64,000 bases of DNA. Source: Oleispirillum naphthae (GTDB taxonomy: Bacteria > Pseudomonadota > Alphaproteobacteria > Rhodospirillales > Rhodospirillaceae). The stretch spans positions 124,001 to 188,000 of the forward strand of contig JAQAZG010000006.1 of the NCBI GenBank assembly GCA_027864655.1. The letters run 5' to 3'. Below, one piece after another: positions 9,067 to 17,210 of the stretch. The position numbers were made by a program, and so were the translations under genes. Numbering within the stretch: the first letter of the stretch is position 1; each line of letters opens with the position of its first letter. The notes beneath the pieces are model-generated. The model ran no database searches. It saw only the letters and a program-made list of their open reading frames with translations, and was not told the DNA's origin.

Positions 9067-9199
9067 CGGGCAATTGCCCGAAGTCAAGATGCAAGGTTGC
9101 AATTGCCCGCATATTGCCCTTACATGAGGCGAAAAAACCCTTTATTTTCTGAAGTTATAGAAAATAATGCGGCAAAATCCGGTGACAGCGCGGGCAATT
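9067..9199. promoter_or_regulatory. Cluster of repressor operator sites (CGGGCAATTGCCCG family)
   Basis: A perfect 14-bp palindrome, CGGGCAATTGCCCG, lies at 9067-9080. A second site with 11 of 14 matches ends at 9109, a weaker ATATTGCCC half-site lies at 9111-9119, and a 9-base half-site CGGGCAATT is at 9191-9199. The sites sit in the gap between the leftward gene (start 9009) and the rightward repressor (start 9220), around an AT-rich stretch (9130-9175). This is the expected layout for a phage-type switch. Binding by the adjacent repressor is inferred. Confidence 0.75.
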
Positions 9200-9219
9200 T
9201 AGGGTTAAATACCCGCACG

Positions 9220-9888
9220 ATGAACGAACGTCTCAAGAGCCGCGTTCGCGACCGCCTGCAAACCATGGGAAAAACGCCGCGCGCCGCCTCCCTGGATGCC
9301 GGCTTGCACCCCGACACCATCCGCAACGTGCTGCGCGAGCGCTCCAAGCAGCCGCGCGCCGACAGCCTGATGAAGCTCGCCCGCGCCCTCGACTGTTCCA
9401 TGGACTGGCTGATCGACGCGCCGCCCGCCGCCGCGCCGGTCGGCCTGTGGGAGAGCGCGGACCCGCCGCCGCGCGCCGACATGCCGCGCGACGTGCCGGT
9501 GCTCGGCACCGCAGCGGGCAGCCTTCAGGGCGCCTTCCAGGTGGACGCCTGCCCGATCGACTTCGTGCGCCGCCCACCCGGCCTCGGCGGCGCGCGCGAC
9601 ATCTATGCCCTTTACGTGGTCGGCGACAGCATGTCCCCCCGCTTCGAGGAGGGGGAGCTGATCTACGTCAGCGAGCGCCGCCCGACCCGGGTCGGCGACT
9701 ACGTGGTGGTGCAGGTGACGGACGGACGGGACGGCGCAGTCTCCGCCTATTGCAAGCGCCTGTTGCGGCGCTCCGAAGAGACCCTATTTCTAGAACAGCT
9801 CAACCCGCGCGCCGAGATCGCCTTGCCGATGGCCAGCATCCGCGCCGTCCACCGCATTCTGACGTTGAACGAACTTTTCGGGATCTAG
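9220..9888 (+). CDS. LexA/CI-like repressor with S24 autopeptidase domain
   Basis: The 222-residue product has an N-terminal HTH (about 10-65, RAASLDAGLHPDTIRNVL). A C-terminal S24 peptidase domain follows with Ser137 in VVGDSMSP and Lys179 in SAYCKRL. A plausible Ala99-Gly100 self-cleavage site lies in GTAAGS. All parts for RecA-stimulated autocleavage are present, so it is likely an SOS-inducible repressor of the divergent terminase-like genes and of itself. An alternative in-frame ATG at 9124 would put an operator half-site inside the gene, so 9220 is preferred, although its ribosome-binding site is weak. The next gene starts 2 bases after its stop. Confidence 0.85.
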   Translation: MNERLKSRVRDRLQTMGKTPRAASLDAGLHPDTIRNVLRERSKQPRADSLMKLARALDCSMDWLIDAPPAAAPVGLWESADPPPRADMPRDVPVLGTAAGSLQGAFQVDACPIDFVRRPPGLGGARDIYALYVVGDSMSPRFEEGELIYVSERRPTRVGDYVVVQVTDGRDGAVSAYCKRLLRRSEETLFLEQLNPRAEIALPMASIRAVHRILTLNELFGI

Positions 9889-9890
9889 CG

Positions 9891-11219
9891 ATGCTTCCGG
9901 TCCGCCGCTCCGTTCTCGCGCTTTGCCTGGCGCTTACGTCCCTGCCGCACGCCGCCGAAGCGGCGTTCGAGACCTGGCGCTTTCCCGGCCCGCCGGTGCC
10001 TTTCCGCCTCGCCGACGTCACGTTCTCCCGCACCGACCGGCGCGAGGCGGTGAACGCCGCGGTGCGCGACATGGTGCTGCGCCAGTTGCGCGACAGCGGC
10101 GTGTTCCGCGACAAGGCCACCGCCGGAGTGACGGTGGATCTGCGCGAGGTGGAAAGCGCCTCCACGGTCGATCCCGACGGCGTCGGCATCGGACGCGCCG
10201 CCATCCTCTACCGCGTCACCGACCCGGCCGGGCGGGTCCTCTTCAACGACCGCATCGCCACCTCCGCACGGGTGACGGTGCGCGATTCCCTGCCGCTGCG
10301 CCAGTCCACGCAGCGCGCCGCGCGCTACCGCGCCTTTTCCACCAACCTCGACGCCTTCGCACACCTGTTGTGGGCCGAGGTGAAGGCGGACCACGCCGCC
10401 GCGGACCGCCCCCTGGTCGCCGATGTGGCGCTCGACAGCCCCCTCGAAACGCCGGCACGCACCGCGGACTTCGCCGCGCGGCTGAAGACCACCCTCGACA
10501 TACTGCTGCCCGGCCCGGCGCAGGCGAAGCAGCCGGTCCTCTCCTTGCGCGTCGCCGCCCTTTCCTTCCGCGAGACCTCGCCCGCATGGAGCGAGGCCGC
10601 CCAGGCCGAAGTCGAGATGTCGCTGACCCTGGTTCTGCCGGGCGGCGCCGGCGTCTGGAACGACACGGTGAAAGGCCGGGGCGAGGCCAACCGCCACACC
10701 GCTCTGCTCGCCGGCATCTCGCCGGTGGACGCCGCCATCGCCGCGGCGGCGCAGGCGGCGATGGCGCGCGTCGTGCCCGCCCTGCGCGCCGCCGCCGCCG
10801 AGGCCACGGCACTGCACTCCACGGCGCAAAACCACAAGCTGCCCTTTCGGCTGAACGCCATCGACGGCGCTCCCTCCCCGGCGCTCGCCCGCCTGCGCGA
10901 ATGGAACAGCGACGGCGCGCCGCTCGCCACGGTGTGGAGCGCCGGCGGCAAACCCATCACCATCCGCCTCGAAGCCCTCGCCACGCAGATCCGCCAGACC
11001 AAGGCGGGGCAGGGTTCCGCCGATGTCGCCGCCACTTACCTCGTCTCCGAGGCGGACGGACGCCCCCTGCTCTCCACCCGGCAGGAGGCGCAAGCCCCCT
11101 TCGCCGCCGCCGATACGGCCCCCGGCACGCCGCCGGGGGAGGACGCCATGCGAGTCGCCTTGTGCGCCACCTGGGCCGGGATGCTGGACAGCATCGTCGC
11201 GTGGAATGCGCACCCTTGA
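9891..11219 (+). CDS. Secreted protein of unknown function with possible triple repeat
   Basis: The 442-residue product has a clear Sec signal peptide (MLPVRRSVLALCLALTSLPHAAEA), so it is probably periplasmic. It is not recognised. Three sections of about 130-150 residues each seem to run from a beta-rich part ending in RVTDPAGRVLFNDRIA, VLPGGAGVWNDTVKGRG or LVSEADGRPLLSTRQEA to an Ala-rich helix. This may be an internal triplication, but the similarity is weak. It starts 2 bases after the repressor stop and so is probably cotranscribed with it. That is odd company for an envelope protein. Codon use looks like that of the host. Confidence 0.6.
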   Translation: MLPVRRSVLALCLALTSLPHAAEAAFETWRFPGPPVPFRLADVTFSRTDRREAVNAAVRDMVLRQLRDSGVFRDKATAGVTVDLREVESASTVDPDGVGIGRAAILYRVTDPAGRVLFNDRIATSARVTVRDSLPLRQSTQRAARYRAFSTNLDAFAHLLWAEVKADHAAADRPLVADVALDSPLETPARTADFAARLKTTLDILLPGPAQAKQPVLSLRVAALSFRETSPAWSEAAQAEVEMSLTLVLPGGAGVWNDTVKGRGEANRHTALLAGISPVDAAIAAAAQAAMARVVPALRAAAAEATALHSTAQNHKLPFRLNAIDGAPSPALARLREWNSDGAPLATVWSAGGKPITIRLEALATQIRQTKAGQGSADVAATYLVSEADGRPLLSTRQEAQAPFAAADTAPGTPPGEDAMRVALCATWAGMLDSIVAWNAHP

Positions 11220-11279
11220 CCGCAAAGGAGGATTCCCCTCCGCCGCGTTCGGGGCTTGCCCCCGCCCGGCAGGCATGAT

Positions 11280-11301
11280 GTGCTGACTCCGGCGTCAGCA
11301 C
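11280..11301. other. Perfect 8-bp stem-loop upstream of a small gene
   Basis: GTGCTGAC at 11280-11287 and GTCAGCAC at 11294-11301 flank a six-base loop. It lies about 60 bases after the secreted-protein stop and 25 bases before the next start. There is no T-run, so it could be an operator or an RNA processing hairpin. Confidence 0.4.
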
Positions 11302-11326
11302 GGCAACCGTGTCCGGAAGGTGTGTG

Positions 11327-11623
11327 ATGATCGGATTCCCGCCCAAAAAGACCTTCGACCATGCCGCCACCCATCCCCGCCCGGTGCTGCGCGCCTCCGC
11401 CGAGGCCACGCCGCCCAGGCTGCCGAGCGCGCGCCCCGAGGGCTTCGTGCCGATGGACGTGCTGCTGCGCGAAATGGGCCTTGCCGCGGCCACGCCCGAC
11501 GGGCGCAGCGATGCGCCCCTGGTCGCGCCGCATTCCACCGACATCGCCGAGTTCTCGCCGCCGCGCCCGCTGCGCCGCCCGCCGACCCGCTTCGCCGCGC
11601 CACAGGGCCGCGACGACGATTGA
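11327..11623 (+). CDS. Small proline-rich hypothetical protein
   Basis: A 98-residue, Pro/Arg/Ala-rich, probably disordered protein with the short conserved-looking segment PEGFVPMDVLLREMGLAA in the middle. It is not recognised. GGAAGG six bases upstream of ATG 11327 is a good ribosome-binding site, which argues that the frame is translated. The following membrane-protein gene begins 73 bases later on the same strand. Confidence 0.55.
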   Translation: MIGFPPKKTFDHAATHPRPVLRASAEATPPRLPSARPEGFVPMDVLLREMGLAAATPDGRSDAPLVAPHSTDIAEFSPPRPLRRPPTRFAAPQGRDDD

Positions 11624-11696
11624 TCGGCCTTGCGCCGCCGCCCAATCCGGCGCACACATATGCCCTCCCCGCCCCCAGACTCCGGGATTCTCCTCC

Positions 11697-12683
11697 ATGA
11701 GCCTTGTGCGCTCCGTCCGTTCCGCCTTTTTCGACATCGCACGCGACACCCTGCGGGTCTCCCGCGACCTCTACCTGGTGATGATCCCGGCGATCGTCGC
11801 GGTGAAGGTGCTGCAGGAGTTCGACCTCATCCGCTATCTCGCACTGCCGCTGCAGCCCCTGATGAACCTCGTCGGCCTGCCCGCCGAAATGGGCCTGGCC
11901 TGGGCCGCGGCGCTGCTCAACGGCGTCTATGCCGGGATCATCATCTTTCTGCAACTGGCGCAGGGCAGCGCCGAGCCGCTCAGCGTGGCGCAGGTCACCA
12001 CCCTGGGGGCGATGATGCTGATCGCCCACGGCCTGCCGGTGGAGGCGGGCATCGCCCACCGCTGCGGCGCGCGCTTCCTCGGCCAGGCGGTGATCCGCGT
12101 CGGCGTGGCGCTCGCCTTCGGCATCGCCTATTCCGCGTTCACCTCCGCCACCGGCATGTACCAGGACGTCGCGGCGATCCCCCTGCCCGGCGCAGCCGCC
12201 GATCCTTCCATCGCCGCCTGGGCGCTCGGCGAGGCGAAGAAGCTGTTGTCGATTTCCGTGGTGATCTTCACGCTGCTGGTGGCGATGCGCTGCCTGCGGG
12301 CGGTCGGCGCGCTCAACGCGATCAGCCGCGCCATGGAGCCGGTGATGCGCCTCATCGGCATCGGCGCCAAGGCCTCGACGATCACCATGATCGGCATGAC
12401 GCTCGGGCTGTCCTACGGTTCCGGCATCATCCTCAAGGACGCGCGCAGCGGCGAACTCGCCCCCGAGGACGTGTTCTTTTCCCTCTCCTTCATGGGCATC
12501 TGCCACTCGCTGATCGAGGATACCGTGCTGATGCTGCTGATCGGCGCGGAGATCAACGGCGTGCTGTGGATCCGCCTGGCGGCGTGCCTGCTGTTCACCG
12601 CCGTGCTGGTGCGCCTCGTGCGGCGGCTGCCCGAGGCGGCGAAGACCCGCTTCCTGTGGATGCCGCGCCAGGCGGCGGCCTGA
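11697..12683 (+). CDS. Nucleoside-recognition (Gate) domain membrane protein, SpmA/SpmB-like
   Basis: The 328-residue polytopic protein has about eight hydrophobic segments. It carries two Gate-type signatures, one around MNLVGLPAEMGLAWAAALLNGVYAG and the other around GLSYGSGIILKDARSGEL. The family includes the Bacillus spore-maturation proteins SpmA/SpmB and nucleoside-transporter-related domains. In proteobacteria the function is unknown but is thought to be transport. GICHSLIEDTVLMLLIGA is a typical conserved family segment. The ATG at 11697 has only a weak GGGATTC upstream, but the protein begins sensibly there. A terminator follows at 12726. Confidence 0.8.
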   Translation: MSLVRSVRSAFFDIARDTLRVSRDLYLVMIPAIVAVKVLQEFDLIRYLALPLQPLMNLVGLPAEMGLAWAAALLNGVYAGIIIFLQLAQGSAEPLSVAQVTTLGAMMLIAHGLPVEAGIAHRCGARFLGQAVIRVGVALAFGIAYSAFTSATGMYQDVAAIPLPGAAADPSIAAWALGEAKKLLSISVVIFTLLVAMRCLRAVGALNAISRAMEPVMRLIGIGAKASTITMIGMTLGLSYGSGIILKDARSGELAPEDVFFSLSFMGICHSLIEDTVLMLLIGAEINGVLWIRLAACLLFTAVLVRLVRRLPEAAKTRFLWMPRQAAA

Positions 12684-12725
12684 ACCGCACGGCGAATACC
12701 CATATCGAAAAAACGTCTATTGCCG

Positions 12726-12762
12726 CGGCTTCCCTCTTTATCCTAATGTGGAAGCCGTTTTT
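12726..12762 (+). terminator. Intrinsic terminator after the Gate-domain gene
   Basis: CGGCTTCC (12726-12733) and GGAAGCCG (12750-12757) form an 8-bp stem with a 16-base loop, followed at once by TTTTTAT. It lies 43 bases past the stop codon and ends before the chemoreceptor ribosome-binding site. Confidence 0.7.
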
Positions 12763-12812
12763 ATATTTGTTCCAATGTTCCCGCCGTTTTCCCCGACGCA
12801 AAGGAACTCTCC

Positions 12813-14264
12813 ATGGACAAACCCGGCACCGCCTTCCGCTGGTGGTTTTGCCTTCTCTGCGCCGCCATTGCCGCCGCCGCAGGATTTGCCGCTTCCGCCG
12901 CCTCTCCGGCGCTGATTCTCGCCGGAGCCGCCGCCTCCGGCGTGCTCGGCTTCCTCGCCGGGGCGGGCGCCGATGCCCGCGTCCGCGCCGCGGCGGCGAT
13001 TCCGCCGCCGCCTCCGGTGGTGGAGACGCCCCCCCTCGCGGCGGAGGCCGCACCGCCTCCGGACGACGGCGCGGAGACCGAAGAGCGCCTGGCCAAGGCA
13101 GTGCACGCGGCGATCGAATCGCAAGAAGCGCTGACCGCGGTGGCGATGCTGCTGCTCTCGGTGGAGGAGGCGCGCGGCGCGGGGCAGGATATGGCGGCCT
13201 CCGCCGAGCAGCTCACGGCTTCGATCGGCGTCATCACCGAGAGCAGCGCCAGCGCCTCGGCACAGGCGGAGCGCACCCAGCACGCCGCCGAAACCGGCGC
13301 CGACGCGGCGGGGGGCACGGCGCGGGCGATGTCGCTGATCGAGCGGTCGGTCTCCACCGCCGCGGCGACGACGCAGCGCCTCGACCAGGCCTCGGAGGAG
13401 ATCGGCGGCATCACCCGCGAGATCGAGGCGATCGCCGCGCAGACCAACCTGCTCGCCCTCAACGCCACGATCGAGGCGGCGCGCGCCGGAGAGGCGGGCA
13501 AGGGCTTCGCCGTGGTCGCGGGCGAGGTGAAGAACCTGGCGCAGCAGTCGGCCAAGGCGGCGGAGGATATCGCCGCGCGGATCACTCGCCTGCGCAGCGA
13601 AATGGGGGATATCTCCTCCGCGATGAGCAACGGCGCGGATGCCGTGCGCCAGGGCCGCGAGGCCGCCGACGGCCTGGAGACGGCGCTGGCCGACATTCTC
13701 GAACAGGCGCGCGCGGTGAACCGGCAGATGGGCGAGATCGCCCGCGTGCTCGACCACCAGAACGCCGTGGCCGAGGAGGTTTCGCGCAACTCCAGCCGCC
13801 TGGCCGGACTCTCGGAACGCAACCGCGGCGAAATCCTCCAGGTGCTCGACGCGGTGCAGCGCATCGGCGCAGGGCTGGAAACCAGCATCGCCTCCCTGGT
13901 GCGCGAAGGCAACGCCCGCGACCTGGTGGAACGCGCCCGGCTCGACCACGTCGTCTTCAAGAAGCGCCTCGTCGCCGCCCTGGTCGGGCGCGAGACCATC
14001 GTCCCCGGCACGCTCGCCGACCATCACGCCTGCCGCCTCGGCAAGTGGTACGACGCCTGCAACGCCGGGCAGATTCGTGCGCTCCCCGCCTTTGCCGCCC
14101 TGGAGGAACCGCACCGCGCGGTGCACGCGGCGGGGCGCCGCATGCTCGCGGCGATCTCAGCGCACGACCGCGAGGCCGCGCTCGCCGCGCTCGCCGACCT
14201 GGAAAAAGCCTCGGATCGGGTGCTCCGCCTGCTCACCGAGGTGCGGCAGGGCATCGCCGCCTGA
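12813..14264 (+). CDS. Methyl-accepting chemotaxis protein with C-terminal CZB zinc domain
   Basis: The 483-residue receptor has two close N-terminal membrane helices (about 9-27 and 32-51) with almost no periplasmic loop. A signalling domain with the tip [20 protein letters not shown] (about 215) follows. The C-terminal chemoreceptor zinc-binding domain (about 375-445) has its His/Cys signature: [18 protein letters not shown] and HRAVH. CZB domains bind zinc and, in Helicobacter TlpD, respond to oxidants such as HOCl. The lack of an external sensor suggests cytoplasmic sensing through the CZB. AAAGGA lies eight bases before the ATG. Confidence 0.92.
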   Translation: MDKPGTAFRWWFCLLCAAIAAAAGFAASAASPALILAGAAASGVLGFLAGAGADARVRAAAAIPPPPPVVETPPLAAEAAPPPDDGAETEERLAKAVHAAIESQEALTAVAMLLLSVEEARGAGQDMAASAEQLTASIGVITESSASASAQAERTQHAAETGADAAGGTARAMSLIERSVSTAAATTQRLDQASEEIGGITREIEAIAAQTNLLALNATIEAARAGEAGKGFAVVAGEVKNLAQQSAKAAEDIAARITRLRSEMGDISSAMSNGADAVRQGREAADGLETALADILEQARAVNRQMGEIARVLDHQNAVAEEVSRNSSRLAGLSERNRGEILQVLDAVQRIGAGLETSIASLVREGNARDLVERARLDHVVFKKRLVAALVGRETIVPGTLADHHACRLGKWYDACNAGQIRALPAFAALEEPHRAVHAAGRRMLAAISAHDREAALAALADLEKASDRVLRLLTEVRQGIAA

Positions 14265-14309
14265 GATCAAAACTGCGAACGCAGTTTTCCATTCCGCAAC
14301 GGCAACGAA

Positions 14310-14337
14310 AAAGGCCGCGGCGTACGCCGCGGCCTTT
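14310..14337. terminator. Perfect 28-bp palindromic terminator between convergent chemoreceptor genes
   Basis: AAAGGCCGCGGCGT joins ACGCCGCGGCCTTT with no mismatch. On the minus strand the stem is followed by TTTTTCG, so it should terminate the gene at 14356 well. On the plus strand only three T residues follow. Confidence 0.85.
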
Positions 14338-14355
14338 GCAGCTGCCCTTCCCCCG

Positions 14356-16374
14356 TCAGGCGCTGCGGATGCGGCCGAGAAACTGCTCGACGATGCCGTT
14401 GAGCTGTTCGGCGCGGGCCGAGACCTCATCCGCCGCGACCAGCACGTCCTTGGAGACGCGGCCGGTCTGCTCGGCGACGACGCTGAAGGTCTCGATGCCG
14501 CTGGTGACCTCGGAGGTGCCGTTGGAGGCCTCCTGCACGTTGCGGGCGATCTCCTGCGTCGCGGCGCCCTGCTCCTCCACCGAGGCGGCGATGGTCGAGG
14601 CGATGCTGTCCAGTTCCTCGATGATCTGGGCGATGCCCGCAATGGCGTCCACCGCCTCCAGGGTTTCCGCCTGGATGGCGCGGATGCGCTCGCCGATTTC
14701 CTCCGTCGCCTTGGAGGTCTGGGTGGCCAGGTCCTTGACCTCGCCCGCGACCACGGCGAAGCCCTTGCCCGCATCTCCGGCGCGCGCCGCCTCGATCGTG
14801 GCGTTGAGCGCCAAGAGGTTGGTCTGCGCCGCGATGCCGTTGATCAGTTCGACCACGGTGCCGATCTCTTCCGCCGTGGCGTTGAGCGCCGTCACCTTGG
14901 CCTGGATGTCGCCGGCGCGCAGGCTCGCCTGGCGCGCCACGTCGGAGGAGTGCGTCACCTGACGCGCGATCTCGGCGATGGAGTTGTAGAGTTCCTCCGA
15001 GGCGGCGGCGACGTTCTGCACGTTCTGCGAGGCCTGACTGGCCGCGCCCGCCACCAACGACGCCTGCTCCGAGGTCTGGCTGGCCGCCCCGGACATGGTG
15101 CTGGAGCTGGCCTTCATCCCCTCCGCAGCCTCGCCGACCGCCTGCACCACCGCGACGATTTCCTGCTCCAGGCTGTCGGCCAACTCGTGCAGCACGCGGC
15201 GGCGCTCCCGCTCCAGCTCCGCCTTCACCTTGGCGTCGCGCTCGTGCACCGCGAGCAGGTTGGTCTGGAACACCTTGAGCGCCCGCGCCATGGCGCCCAC
15301 CTCGTCCTTGCGCTCGGTCTCCGTGACTTCGAGTTCGAGGTCGCCTTCCGCCAGCCGGGTGGTGGTCTCGGTGACGCGCTTCACCGGGCCGACGATGCCG
15401 CGCCCGACGACCCACGCGATCGCCAGCCCCATCAGCAGGGCGACGCCGGTGGACCAGCTCATCACGTGCATGCTCTTGCCCGCCGCATCCTGCGAGGCCG
15501 CATCGATGCGGTCGAGATCCGCCTTCTGCGCGGCGACCGCCGCGGACATCACCTTCTGCGCCTCGCGGATTTCCGTCGGCACCTGCTTGGTGGAGATCTC
15601 GTTGATCTCGGTGGCGATGTCGGCCGCGGTGGCGAAGCTCTGGCGATAGACGTCATAGAAGGATTCGAGCTTCTTTTCCTGCTCGGGGTAGCGGCCCCTG
15701 GTCTGCGCCTTGAACAGATTGATCGAACTGCCGAGGGTGACGAGCGCCTTGTCGGCGCTGGTGCGCGCCCACTGCGCCGGGGTGGCGAGGAACTCGCCGA
15801 TGCGGATTTCCGCGGTCATCAGGTCGCTCAGGGCGGTCGTCGCCACCGCCTCGCCGACCGCATCGTTGAGGTCGGTGGCGTTCTGGCCGACCTGATTGAG
15901 AATCAGGTGCAGGCCGCGCACCGCGCGCTTGATGCCGGAACTCATCGCGACGTTGTATTTGCCGAACAGTTCCTCGGCGCGCGCCACCTTGCCGCCCAGC
16001 ACCTCGATGTGCTTGCCCACCTCGCCGCCCGCCGCGGCGAGGCCCGCATCCTTGCTGGATTGCAGTCCCGAGGCGCCGTCTTTCGCCGCATTCAAGCTCT
16101 TGTTCACCTCGTCGAGAACGAACAGGCTGCCGTGCTGCAGGTAGACCGTCATCACCGCCTGAAAGCTCAGGATATCGCGCTCCAGGGTCGAGATGCTCTC
16201 CATGCGCCGGCTTGCCTGCGAAATCTGCATCATGTTGCCGGTGACCGAGGACAGCGAAGTGAGGCCGGCCCCCGCGACCACCATCAAGAGCACCAGAATC
16301 GGTGCAAAACCGAGATAAATCCGCCCCCCGATGCCGGAAATCGGCAAACCCGCGGCCTTCGGACGCTTGGACAT
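14356..16374 (-). CDS. Methyl-accepting chemotaxis protein with long helical (HBM-type) periplasmic sensor
   Basis: The 672-residue receptor has a first membrane helix at about 19-41 and an all-helical periplasmic domain of about 250 residues (45-300, the size of a helical bimodular domain). A second helix (about 305-327), HAMP, and a signalling domain with [20 protein letters not shown] follow. HBM sensors in other bacteria bind organic acids. The gene lies 87 bases downstream of a periplasmic Cache-protein gene on the same strand, separated by an 11-bp hairpin. This suggests that the Cache protein presents a ligand to this receptor. Confidence 0.9.
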   Translation of the reverse strand: MSKRPKAAGLPISGIGGRIYLGFAPILVLLMVVAGAGLTSLSSVTGNMMQISQASRRMESISTLERDILSFQAVMTVYLQHGSLFVLDEVNKSLNAAKDGASGLQSSKDAGLAAAGGEVGKHIEVLGGKVARAEELFGKYNVAMSSGIKRAVRGLHLILNQVGQNATDLNDAVGEAVATTALSDLMTAEIRIGEFLATPAQWARTSADKALVTLGSSINLFKAQTRGRYPEQEKKLESFYDVYRQSFATAADIATEINEISTKQVPTEIREAQKVMSAAVAAQKADLDRIDAASQDAAGKSMHVMSWSTGVALLMGLAIAWVVGRGIVGPVKRVTETTTRLAEGDLELEVTETERKDEVGAMARALKVFQTNLLAVHERDAKVKAELERERRRVLHELADSLEQEIVAVVQAVGEAAEGMKASSSTMSGAASQTSEQASLVAGAASQASQNVQNVAAASEELYNSIAEIARQVTHSSDVARQASLRAGDIQAKVTALNATAEEIGTVVELINGIAAQTNLLALNATIEAARAGDAGKGFAVVAGEVKDLATQTSKATEEIGERIRAIQAETLEAVDAIAGIAQIIEELDSIASTIAASVEEQGAATQEIARNVQEASNGTSEVTSGIETFSVVAEQTGRVSKDVLVAADEVSARAEQLNGIVEQFLGRIRSA

Positions 16375-16409
16375 GGCGTTCCCCCTACCGGTTTTTCGCT
16401 TGGCTTGGT

Positions 16410-16441
16410 CCGGACTGCCGTCCCTGGGGCCGGCAGTCCGG
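16410..16441 (-). other. Intercistronic 11-bp stem-loop between Cache gene and MCP gene
   Basis: CCGGACTGCCG (16410-16420) pairs perfectly with CGGCAGTCCGG (16431-16441). There is no T-run on the minus strand, so read-through into the receptor gene is likely. Such hairpins often stabilise an upstream binding-protein message and raise its level over the downstream gene. Confidence 0.55.
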
Positions 16442-16461
16442 AAACGATGTCCTGCGGGCTG

Positions 16462-16929
16462 CTATTTGTAGGCGCCGACCAGGAGAACCACGTCGCCGAC
16501 CTTCTCGACATAGCTCACCTTGTCCATCGGCTGCTTGGTCACCGGGTTCGGGAAGCGATAGTTGACCACGCCCTTGCCCTTGGTGGAGGCGAGTTCCATC
16601 ATCTCGTCGCCGTAGGGCTTGCCGTCCACGTCGGTGGAACCGTAAAGGGACTTGCCCACCGCCTTCGGGTTCACATGCGCCAGACGCACGCCGTCGGACA
16701 TCCGCGACATGCTGACGTAAAGGTCGCGGTCGCGGAACCCGCCCTTCGGGTCCATGAAGGCCGCCGCGGCCTTTTCCACGCCGTTCGCCTTCACGTAGGC
16801 GACCGCCTTGTCGAGCATCGCCTGGGCTTCCGCCGGGCTGGCGAAATCGGCCGCCTGGGCCGGAGCGGTCAGGCCGACGCCGAGAACCATGGCCAGCGCG
16901 ACGAAAACTCCCCGAATGATATTTTTCAT
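16462..16929 (-). CDS. Periplasmic single-Cache sensor protein
   Basis: The 155-residue product has a Sec signal peptide (MKNIIRGVFVALAMVLGVGLTAPAQAA) and one Cache-type domain: AMLDKAVAYVKANG, FMDPKGGFRDRDLYVSM, SDGVRLAHVNPKAVGKSL and GKGVVNYRFPNPVTKQPMDK. These are the usual elements of small-ligand Cache folds, but there is no membrane anchor or signalling domain. GGGGAGACATC precedes the ATG at 16929. It is the first gene of a likely two-gene unit with the chemoreceptor at 14356-16374, and so probably a soluble ligand-binding partner. The ligand is unknown. Confidence 0.82.
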   Translation of the reverse strand: MKNIIRGVFVALAMVLGVGLTAPAQAADFASPAEAQAMLDKAVAYVKANGVEKAAAAFMDPKGGFRDRDLYVSMSRMSDGVRLAHVNPKAVGKSLYGSTDVDGKPYGDEMMELASTKGKGVVNYRFPNPVTKQPMDKVSYVEKVGDVVLLVGAYK

Positions 16930-17029
16930 GATGTCTCCCCTGATTTCCTGAGTGACGTAACGCGAACTCCTGCGGCGAAGAAAACCCTGGAGCCGTTTTA
17001 AATAATCGTCCCCCCTCCAGGTTCTTTCA

Positions 17030-17047
17030 TTGTTTTCATGAAAACAA
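17030..17047. promoter_or_regulatory. 18-bp perfect palindrome upstream of the Cache/MCP unit
   Basis: TTGTTTTCATGAAAACAA reads the same on both strands and lies about 100 bases upstream of the Cache-protein start. Its AT-rich dyad in a GC-rich genome suggests an operator for an unidentified regulator. Confidence 0.55.
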
Positions 17048-17210
17048 CCTGCAGGCTTCGGTGTAACGCCCAAAACGACTTCCCCAGATTTTGAGCATCG
17101 CCCCGAAGTAGAATAGCCTCCTACACGGCAAGCGGGAAGCACAGAATGAACACGACTGTACGCACCCCGACCGGATCGGCGGCCGGGGCGTTTCTGTGGG
17201 CGTATTTTTC

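Noticed and set aside
9124-9219. Upstream ATG extending the S24 repressor by 32 residues
   Set aside because: No ribosome-binding site; the extension is Asn/Lys-rich and unlike the HTH family start; it would place an operator half-site and the AT-rich promoter stretch within the gene.
7012-9888. An intact prophage or gene transfer agent cluster
   Set aside because: No integrase, portal, capsid, protease, tail or lysis gene is present, and flanking genes are ordinary. The segment is reported as an orphan module only.
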